A stretch of DNA of 64,000 bases from Halosimplex salinum (lineage in GTDB: Archaea > Halobacteriota > Halobacteria > Halobacteriales > Haloarculaceae), in assembly GCF_003730195.1 (NCBI RefSeq), contig NZ_QWGG01000005.1, positions 1-64,000 of the forward strand, written 5' to 3'. A model generated the notes under the pieces. The model searched no databases. It worked only from the letters and a program-made list of their open reading frames with translations, and was not told the origin of the DNA. A program made the position numbers and the translations under genes. The first letter of the stretch is position 1. Each line of letters starts with the position of its first letter. This document shows positions 36,325 through 43,156 of the stretch, piece by piece.

Positions 36325-37326
36325 GTGTTACGAACTGCCATTATCGGGACCGGCGGCATCGGGACCCACCTCGCGCGCGAGGTTCGCGAGCACCCGGAGG
36401 GACAGATCGCGGCGGCGGTCGACGTGAACGAGGACGCGCTCGCCGACCTCGCGGCCGAACACGACCTCGACGAGTCGGTCCTGTACACCGACGAGGCCGA
36501 GATGTACGAGACGACAGATCTGGATGCGGTGATCGTCGCGACGCCGCCCGCGTTCCACGACGACCAGATCCACGAGGCGTTCGACCGCGGCCTGCACGTC
36601 CTCTGCGAGAAACCGGTCGTGATCGAACAGGCGGCCGCCCAGCGGCTCCGCGACCGGGTCGCCGAGTCCGACCTGGTGTTCATGGCCGGCTACCAGCGTC
36701 ACCTCAACCCCGGGTTCGTCGCGGCGTACGACCGCTATCACGACGAGGGGCAGGAACCGACGTTCATGACCGGCGAGCTGACCCAGGACTGGACGGGCCA
36801 CTTCGAGCGCGGGACGAACTGGCGAGTCGACCCCGACATCGGCGGGCGCGGGCACCTCTTCAGTGTCGGGACGCACGTCCTCGAGTCGGTGCTGTGGCTG
36901 TCGGGGCTGACCCCGACGGCGGTCAGCGCCGAGATGGACTTCTACGACGACGAGCAGTACATCGACACGAAGTCCTCGCTGACGGTCCGCTTCGAGAACG
37001 GCGCGGTCGCGAGCTTCGCCGACTCGGCGGTCGCGCCCGCGACTCGCGAGCACATCCACGTCTGGGACGACGAGGGCGCGATGTACCTGGAAGGCGTCGA
37101 CTGGGGGCAGCGCCACCTCACCGTCGTCGACGCCGACGGGAGCGAGCGGACGCCGGAGCTGGCCTACGACGAGGCGCCGAGCAAGTTCGCCGCGTTCGCG
37201 GAGGCCATCGAGACCGGGGACGAACCGCCCGCGACCGCAGAGGACGTCCTCGTCGTGACTGCGCTGCTCGACGCCGCCTACGAGAGCGCCCGGACCGGTG
37301 AACGCGTCACGGTCGACCTGGAGTGA
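36325..37326 (+). CDS. Gfo/Idh/MocA family oxidoreductase
   Basis: A 333-aa NAD(P)-binding sugar oxidoreductase with AIIGTGGIGTHLA (about residues 5-17), the CEKPVV motif (about 94-99) and the C-terminal substrate domain. It starts with GTG; no ATG precedes the Rossmann strand. It is only moderately similar in layout to the member at 30653 and is separately promoted. It is divergent from the GH4 gene across 198 nt. Sugar-acid or inositol-type substrates are typical; this one is unknown. Confidence 0.82.
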   Translation: MLRTAIIGTGGIGTHLAREVREHPEGQIAAAVDVNEDALADLAAEHDLDESVLYTDEAEMYETTDLDAVIVATPPAFHDDQIHEAFDRGLHVLCEKPVVIEQAAAQRLRDRVAESDLVFMAGYQRHLNPGFVAAYDRYHDEGQEPTFMTGELTQDWTGHFERGTNWRVDPDIGGRGHLFSVGTHVLESVLWLSGLTPTAVSAEMDFYDDEQYIDTKSSLTVRFENGAVASFADSAVAPATREHIHVWDDEGAMYLEGVDWGQRHLTVVDADGSERTPELAYDEAPSKFAAFAEAIETGDEPPATAEDVLVVTALLDAAYESARTGERVTVDLE

Positions 37327-37473
37327 GGAGGCGGACGAGGCGGTCGACCACCGGCCGGGGAGTGGGGCGCCCGACCGGGAAAACGGACCGACCGCAACGT
37401 TCCCCCGTCCAACATCTTTATGTGCCGAAGGCTCGCACTTCCTGTGTCGAAGACGAGAGGGATCTATTAGGCT

Positions 37474-38508
37474 ATGAAGCAAATCGTCCAGACGGGCCCA
37501 GCGTCCGTCGAAGTCCAGGAGGGAGAGCGGCCGTCACCCGGTCCCGAGGAGGTCCTCGTCCGGGTGCACACGGCAGGTATCTGCGGCAGCGACGCCCACG
37601 CCTACGAGTACGAGGGCGGGTACGACTGGATCGCCATGCCGCGGATCATGGGCCACGAGTACTCCGGCACCGTCGAAGCCGTCGGCGGCGACGTCACCAG
37701 TTTCGAGCCCGGCGACCGGGTCGTCGAGGAGCCGATCCACCACTGCGGGGAGTGTTTCCAGTGTCGCAACGGCGAGGAGAACATCTGCCAGAACTTCTCG
37801 ATCACCGGCATGCACCGCGACGGCGCCTACGCCGAATACACCGTCGTCGACCCCGAGCATCTGCACGCCGTTCCCGACGCGGTCCCGCTGGCCGACGCGG
37901 CGATCACGGAACCGCTGAGCATCGCCACACGGGCGGTGTTGACCCGCTCGTCGATCAACCCGGGCGACGACGTCCTCGTCGAGGGGCCCGGCCCGATCGG
38001 CGTGTTCACCGCCGCTGTGGCCGCCTCACTCGGCGCGAACGTCCTCGTCTCCGGCCTCGGCCAGGACGCCGCCGCTCGTCTCCCGCTCGTCGAATCGCTC
38101 GGCATCGATACCATCGACATCTCCGAGACGGACCTCGAAACCCACGCCGTGGCTCGGACCGACGACGTGGGGTTCGACGCGGTGTTCGACGCCAGCGGGC
38201 ATCACACGGGCGTGGAGACCGGCGTCGAGGTCGTCCGCAAGGGCGGCGAAGTCGTCGTCGTCGGCATCCCGCGCGAGCCCAGCGAACTCCTGATGACACC
38301 GGTCGTCCGCGGCGAGATCGACGTCGTCAGTTCCTACGGCTCGGACTGGACGAACTTCGAACAGGCCCTGCGGCTCATGGAAAACGGCGAGATCGACGCC
38401 GAGACCGTCGTCGACGACTCGTTCTCGACCGCCGATCCGACGGCCGCCTTCGAATCGTTCCTCGCCTCCGAAGTCGTCAAGCCGGTCTTCCGTTTCGCCG
38501 ACGACTGA
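37474..38508 (+). CDS. Zinc-dependent alcohol/polyol dehydrogenase (MDR family)
   Basis: A 344-aa medium-chain dehydrogenase related to threonine, sorbitol and galactitol dehydrogenases. Catalytic zinc residues Cys37 (GICGSD) and His61-Glu62 (GHEY), and the structural-zinc cysteines 91, 94, 97 and 105, are all present. The cofactor site is EGPGPIGVF. It would interconvert a sugar or keto-acid hydroxyl and ketone. A near-identical second gene begins at 63831. Upstream, a CTTTATGTG box (37415-37423) and a GAGAGGGA Shine-Dalgarno-like sequence about 12 nt before the ATG suggest a leadered mRNA, unlike most neighbours. Confidence 0.88.
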   Translation: MKQIVQTGPASVEVQEGERPSPGPEEVLVRVHTAGICGSDAHAYEYEGGYDWIAMPRIMGHEYSGTVEAVGGDVTSFEPGDRVVEEPIHHCGECFQCRNGEENICQNFSITGMHRDGAYAEYTVVDPEHLHAVPDAVPLADAAITEPLSIATRAVLTRSSINPGDDVLVEGPGPIGVFTAAVAASLGANVLVSGLGQDAAARLPLVESLGIDTIDISETDLETHAVARTDDVGFDAVFDASGHHTGVETGVEVVRKGGEVVVVGIPREPSELLMTPVVRGEIDVVSSYGSDWTNFEQALRLMENGEIDAETVVDDSFSTADPTAAFESFLASEVVKPVFRFADD

Positions 38509-38713
38509 GACTCTCGAAGCGCCGCCATCGCCGCACCGTCCGATCGATTCGCGGTAGTACGGCCGTTACGGCGACGGATTGACCGCAACGCACTACCCCG
38601 AGTGCTCCGCTCCGTCGAGCGACGCTTCCCGATTCGACCGACGATCTGATAGCGCTCGGCCGGTCAGATCACCCGCTGTACGGGCCGTACCCCGTCGTGC
38701 GCTCCTGAATTCT

Positions 38714-38730
38714 GTTCGGTAATGCCGGAA
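38714..38730. promoter_or_regulatory. Palindromic operator, copy B1
   Basis: GTTCGGTAATGCCGGAA differs from copy A1 at one position and matches the perfect copy A2 at 14 of 17. Confidence 0.65.
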
Positions 38731-38817
38731 GCAGGTGACGGCCCGATCACTGGAATCAGGAGTACCGAACTGCTCGATCGGAACCACTCCGATCTATGGT
38801 ACTAATTATCATACTCG

Positions 38818-38834
38818 GTTCGGTAATACCGGAA
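38818..38834. promoter_or_regulatory. Palindromic operator, copy B2
   Basis: GTTCGGTAATACCGGAA matches the perfect copy A2 at 15 of 17 positions. Confidence 0.7.
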
Positions 38835-38947
38835 CGATCGCGCTGCAGTGTCGGTGAGTGAGACCGGCGCGAACACGGTGTGGGCGTTCGTTCTCGGTCG
38901 GTATCGGGTGTCGAGTCGGGGGATTAGGGCACGCCTGAACCCGATTT

Positions 38948-38969
38948 ATTACACTACTACGTCTGTAAT
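38948..38969. promoter_or_regulatory. 22-bp inverted-repeat element, copy B
   Basis: ATTACA and TGTAAT arms with a 10-bp spacer CTACTACGTC. It is identical to the copy at 4520-4541 at 20 of 22 positions. Confidence 0.6.
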
Positions 38970-39040
38970 TTCTTGTGAGACTACCGGAACGTCGTCGCGC
39001 CGTCGTCGCCAGGGGAGAGAGGGCACACTGCCCGATCGGT

Positions 39041-39057
39041 GTCCGGTATTGCCGGAA
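39041..39057. promoter_or_regulatory. Palindromic operator, copy B3
   Basis: GTCCGGTATTGCCGGAA matches copy A2 at 14 of 17 positions and carries T at the central base. It lies about 180 bp before the lyase start, the same distance as copy A3 from the dehydratase start. Confidence 0.65.
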
Positions 39058-39194
39058 GCACTTTCGACGAGTCGTCGGGTGTCCCACCGGCGGGCGGCGG
39101 ACGCGAGCGTGGGCCGTCGCTGGTGGGGTGCAGGTCGAACCGACCGGCCGGGACGACCGGTGGAGATTCCCAGCGAGAGGTTCTGCGGGGCGAA

Positions 39195-39203
39195 GCTATA
39201 TCC
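39195..39203 (+). promoter_or_regulatory. TATA box of the oligogalacturonate lyase gene
   Basis: GCTATATCC is centred about 20 bp before the ATG at 39219 and 35 bp before the ATG at 39234. The latter would have a leader of about 9 nt. Confidence 0.55.
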
Positions 39204-39218
39204 GCCGCGACGCCCAGG

Positions 39219-40424
39219 ATGTCTACACCTGCCATGCCAGAAACTATCGAACAGGGACCGCGAGCGGGCAGTCACTGGCCCGCCGAGGACGAGACGTACG
39301 CGGACCCGACGAGCGGCGCTCGCGTGCGCCGGCTGACGAGCTACCCCGGCGTCGGCGACTACCACCTCTACTTCACCGAGGACGGCTGGTACGACGGCGG
39401 CCGTCGCCTCCTCTTTCGCTCGGACCGGACCGGCTCGCGCCAGCTGCACTCGATCGACCTCGAATCGGGGCTGATCACGCAGGTCACCGACGTCGAGGGC
39501 TTCCGCGGCGGGACCTCGATCGACCACGACGCGGAACTCGTCTACTTCTGGGCGCGCGACCGGCTGGTGAGCCTGGACCTCGGGACGCTGCGCGTCGAGG
39601 GCGTCCACTACGAGGTCCCCGACGGCTGGACCGGCGGCTCGTTCGACGTGAACGCCGACGGGAGTCGGCTCTACGTCGCCATCGGCGAGGACGTGGAAGT
39701 GCCCGAGCGGGACGACAAGCTCTCGGGGACCTTCGAGGCCGCGCCGGACACGCGTATCCTGTCGGTCCCGACCGACGGCGGGGAGCCGGAACGCCTCAGG
39801 GAGGTCGACGTCTGGGCCAGCAGCCACGTCAACGCCTCGCCGACGCGACCGGACCTGTTCACCTACTGCGAGGAGGGGCCGTGGGACGCCGTCGAGAACC
39901 GCATCTGGTCGGTGAACGCCGAGACCGGCGAGACCTGGAAAGTCAGGGAAGTCCCCGACGCGGGCGGGGTCGGCCACGAGTACTGGATGCAGGACGGCGA
40001 GCGGGTCGGCTACCACGGCTCGCTGAAGGACCCGCAGGGCCGCGAGCGCGTCGACGACCCCGAGCCGTTCATCGGGAGCAGTCGCTACGACGACACGGAC
40101 CGCCGGGAGACCGCCCTCCCCGACGAGGTGTACGCACTGACGCACACCCACGCCAACTCGCCGGAGTTGCTGGTCTGCGACGGCACGTTCGAGGCGGTCC
40201 CGCACAGCTTGCTGTACCGGTGGGACGAGGCTGCCGGCGAGTACGAGGGCCCCCGCGTCCTCGCGACGCACGACTGGGACCACGCGGGACCGCACCCTCA
40301 CTCGCGGTTCAGCCCCGACGGCTCGCACGTGCTGTTCGACTCCGCTCGCTACGACGGGTCGAGCAACCTCTACCTCGCCGAGGTCCCCGAATTCGAGGAC
40401 CTGCCCGAGTACGAGAGCGACTGA
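39219..40424 (+). CDS. ogl: PL22 oligogalacturonate lyase
   Basis: A 401-aa cytoplasmic seven-bladed propeller enzyme that cleaves short oligogalacturonides by beta-elimination. Diagnostic blocks are YHLYFTEDGWYDGGRRLLFRSDR, SSHVNASPTRPDLFTYCEEGPW, RIWSVN, GHEYWMQDG with GYHG, and the metal-binding HPHSRFSPDG near the end. In the characterised family, His residues in these last two blocks and a nearby Gln bind Mn. The frame is open far upstream, but conserved sequence begins near GSHWPAEDETYADP. The ATG at 39234 is an alternative supported by TATA spacing. It is preceded by the operator-rich region shared with the dehydratase. Confidence 0.93.
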   Translation: MSTPAMPETIEQGPRAGSHWPAEDETYADPTSGARVRRLTSYPGVGDYHLYFTEDGWYDGGRRLLFRSDRTGSRQLHSIDLESGLITQVTDVEGFRGGTSIDHDAELVYFWARDRLVSLDLGTLRVEGVHYEVPDGWTGGSFDVNADGSRLYVAIGEDVEVPERDDKLSGTFEAAPDTRILSVPTDGGEPERLREVDVWASSHVNASPTRPDLFTYCEEGPWDAVENRIWSVNAETGETWKVREVPDAGGVGHEYWMQDGERVGYHGSLKDPQGRERVDDPEPFIGSSRYDDTDRRETALPDEVYALTHTHANSPELLVCDGTFEAVPHSLLYRWDEAAGEYEGPRVLATHDWDHAGPHPHSRFSPDGSHVLFDSARYDGSSNLYLAEVPEFEDLPEYESD

Positions 40425-40464
40425 GCCCGGCCGAGCGTCGCCGAACGACGGCCGCTCTCGACGG

Positions 40465-43059
40465 TCACTCCGTCGGAGGGGCTGGGAGGTGCTCACCGAT
40501 GTATTCGAGACAGGCGATCACGTTCAGCGCCCAGATCGACACGATGTTCGTCTTCACGCCCGGGAGCTCTTCTATCGGAGACGGATACGCATGCTCGACC
40601 GTCTCCCGCTCCATCGGGAGCTCGACGCGCCGCTCGTCGTCGTACAGGAGGAGGTCCCACGCTCGCTCCGCCAGCTCCTCGTCGTCGTGAAGTTCCGCCG
40701 CGAAACCGGCCATGTTCGTCGCGTACATCGGGAGCTTGTCGAGCGAGTCGGCGACGCAGTCGGGGAGCCGCTCGTCCCGTGCCTCCTCGTCGAGATACAG
40801 CTCGCCCGTCTCCGCGAGCATTTCCTCCCACTCGGGGTCGTCGATCAGCGCGGCGAGTTCGGGCCAGAGCTGGGGCCCGCCCATGCAGTGGAGGAACGTG
40901 TGGCCGTAGTTTCCGTCGCCGATGTGGTGGAGTTCGCCGGTCTCGGGGTCGTAGCCGAACGTCGACCCCGAGAACATCCGCAACGGCATCTCTTTGATGC
41001 ACTCGATCCCCGTGCGGATCTTCTCCCGAGACTCCTCGGACTCGAACCGCTCCCACTCGGTCATCCAGTTCGCGGAGTACGACAGCCAGTCCGGGGCGAT
41101 CCTGGCGTGGGTCGGGTGGTCGTCGTCCGCGACGTGGTTCCGCATCGGATCGACGTCCAGCGTCGCGAAGTCGGCGTCGCGGACCTCCCGGAAGATCTCC
41201 CCGAGCCGTTCGTCGCCGCCGGTCAGGTAGTAGTAGAAGCGGTGGTGGGCGGTCGTGCTGATCCGCGGTTCCTTGCAGCCGCCGGCCCAGTGCAGGACGT
41301 TGTGTCGCGAGCCGAGCCCCGCGAGCGGCCCCTCGTGATACACGTCGACCTCGCTCGTGTGGCGGGTCTGTGCCTCCGCCAGTCGGAACACGTCGGCGCG
41401 CCCCGACCGGAGAAACGCGTACCAGAACCACATCGTCGGCATCTGTTCGGTGTTCTGCCAGGCGTACCCGCCGACGTCGTAGTACCAGCTGTGCCGGGTC
41501 GGATCGTATGTGTGCATGACGTCGCCGTAGTCCCAGAACCCGTACCACCGCCGTTGCTCGATCTCGTCCCGATAGAACGATATCGCGGCATCGAGTTGAT
41601 CCTCGATCCACGCCCGGGCCGGCGTGCTCCTGTCCTCGCGGCTCCACCGCCCGAACGCCCCCGTCTCGTAGTAGCGGTCAGGGTCACAGACCAGCAGCGA
41701 CGGAGCGCGGGCCTCGTCGGCACAGCCGAGCAACGCGTCCCGGTCGGGGACGTCGTCGAAGCAAAACAGCGTGAACTCGCTCGTCTTCGCGATGCCGCGG
41801 GGCGTGCTCAGTTCAGCGTCGACCCCGCCGTAGGCCGCGCCGCCCGTATCCCGCCCCGCTTCGTCGTACGGCCGCAGATCCATCGTCTCACCGTCCGGCG
41901 ACCAGAACCAGGCACGGAGCCGTGCCTCGTCGGCGAGCACGTCGGTCGCTTCGAGCGACGAGGGCTCCGTCTCCCAGAAGTCCTTCACGCCAACTGCGAG
42001 GCCGCCGTCGCTGTCGCCGACGAAGCCCAGCCCCGACGACCGCCGGCCGTGCGCCGCGTCGACCCAGCAGTAGTCCTCGCCCGCCGTCTTCCTGATGACG
42101 TGATGGTCGGCCGAATCCTGGACCAGCTTGAACCCGTTCCAGGGCGTCACGTCCTCGATCATCTCGGCCCACTCCTCGTCGTCGTCCGGCCGCGGATCGA
42201 GCGGCTCGCCGGCGATCTGGCGCTCGGCGCGCTCTCGATCGGGACCGAGGGCTCGCGGCGGCAACACCTGTGCGGGTTCGCGAAAGAGCCCCTCGTCCCC
42301 GGAGAACCGGACGTGGCGATTGTACGCCGGCCCGGCCATCGGAACGGCGAAGGACAGTCCCAGCCCCGCTATGAAATCCCGTTCGGGGTCGCCGTCGTAG
42401 ACGAAGGTGTGGGTCGCCTCGATGGACGCCACGCCGGCGTAGAACGTGAGATAGAGCGTGAACGGGAGCCACTCCTCCCCGCCGTCGGCCGCCTCGTGCT
42501 CGCCCTCGACCTTCACGACGGCCCGGATCGGCCCCTCCTGTTCGAGCGTGACGTCGTCGACGCGTCCCTCGAACCGCTCCTGCTCGGAGACGTCGGTGCC
42601 TGCCTCCTCGCGGCGGCGTTCCCGAATGCAGACGAGCCGTCCGTCGGTACAGACGACGCGCTGGTCCGTTTCGAGCAGCCCGATGACGGACGGCCCGTCC
42701 TTGTTCACCCGGCAGACCAGCCGACCCGTATCGACCTCGACGTGGTCGTCCGCGTCCGCTATCGTCAGTCGCTGGCCCGGAGTCGATTCGGGGCGCGCCG
42801 CTGTCTCGTCGGGACCGATCTCGAACGCGTCGGCCGTCTCGTCGGAGATTGTCGCCGCGTGGCCGGTCCACTTGACGCTCCCGTCCGGCCAGTACGCCGT
42901 CGGCCACGACTGGACCGGTACGGGCGTTCCCGCCCCGGTCGCCATTCCGAGGGCGTCGTCCCGGTCGAGTTCCCCCTCCGCCCAGGGGACGCCCCACGTC
43001 ACGCCGGTCGGCACCGTCGGCCGGTCCTCTAGCCAGTGCACAGCGGCTCCGAAGTCCAT
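40465..43059 (-). CDS. PL26/YetA-like exo-rhamnogalacturonan lyase
   Basis: An 864-aa cytoplasmic protein. The N terminus (VHWLEDRPTVPTGVTWGVPWAEGEL) and the VQSWPTAYWPDGSVKW block are typical of YetA-like proteins. Their fungal relative PcRGLX is an exo-rhamnogalacturonan lyase (PL26). A long helical toroid domain follows (about 460-860), rich in aromatic residues (SWYYDVGGYAWQNTEQMPTMWF, HWAGGCKEPRISTTAHHRFYYY). Without a signal peptide it would trim imported rhamnogalacturonan oligomers from one end. A TTAATT TATA box on this strand at 43082-43090 predicts a leaderless mRNA. The family call rests on pattern recognition; catalytic residues are not certain. Confidence 0.78.
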   Translation of the reverse strand: MDFGAAVHWLEDRPTVPTGVTWGVPWAEGELDRDDALGMATGAGTPVPVQSWPTAYWPDGSVKWTGHAATISDETADAFEIGPDETAARPESTPGQRLTIADADDHVEVDTGRLVCRVNKDGPSVIGLLETDQRVVCTDGRLVCIRERRREEAGTDVSEQERFEGRVDDVTLEQEGPIRAVVKVEGEHEAADGGEEWLPFTLYLTFYAGVASIEATHTFVYDGDPERDFIAGLGLSFAVPMAGPAYNRHVRFSGDEGLFREPAQVLPPRALGPDRERAERQIAGEPLDPRPDDDEEWAEMIEDVTPWNGFKLVQDSADHHVIRKTAGEDYCWVDAAHGRRSSGLGFVGDSDGGLAVGVKDFWETEPSSLEATDVLADEARLRAWFWSPDGETMDLRPYDEAGRDTGGAAYGGVDAELSTPRGIAKTSEFTLFCFDDVPDRDALLGCADEARAPSLLVCDPDRYYETGAFGRWSREDRSTPARAWIEDQLDAAISFYRDEIEQRRWYGFWDYGDVMHTYDPTRHSWYYDVGGYAWQNTEQMPTMWFWYAFLRSGRADVFRLAEAQTRHTSEVDVYHEGPLAGLGSRHNVLHWAGGCKEPRISTTAHHRFYYYLTGGDERLGEIFREVRDADFATLDVDPMRNHVADDDHPTHARIAPDWLSYSANWMTEWERFESEESREKIRTGIECIKEMPLRMFSGSTFGYDPETGELHHIGDGNYGHTFLHCMGGPQLWPELAALIDDPEWEEMLAETGELYLDEEARDERLPDCVADSLDKLPMYATNMAGFAAELHDDEELAERAWDLLLYDDERRVELPMERETVEHAYPSPIEELPGVKTNIVSIWALNVIACLEYIGEHLPAPPTE

Positions 43060-43081
43060 GCAGGGGCCACTTTTCGCACGG

Positions 43082-43090
43082 AATTAAGGC
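43082..43090 (-). promoter_or_regulatory. TATA box of the PL26-like gene
   Basis: Minus-strand CCTTAATTC is centred about 27 bp before the ATG at 43059. Confidence 0.6.
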
Positions 43091-43156
43091 TTCGGGCGCG
43101 GACCCGGCGGCGCTCAGAACGCTGGTTGGTGGCCCGAGCGGGTCGAGCCGCGACGC

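Larger units (their letters stand above)
38509..39218. other. 710-bp regulatory region upstream of the oligogalacturonate lyase
   Basis: No convincing coding frame. It contains three operator copies, one 22-bp inverted-repeat element, an isolated half-site TACCGGAAC at 38983-38991 and a TATA box near 39195. This mirrors the region before the dehydratase at 4909. Confidence 0.65.

Noticed and set aside
40489-43032. 847-aa plus-strand frame opposite the PL26-like gene
   Set aside because: Composition is Arg/Val-rich without hydrophobic core pattern. The minus frame is acidic and shows family blocks.
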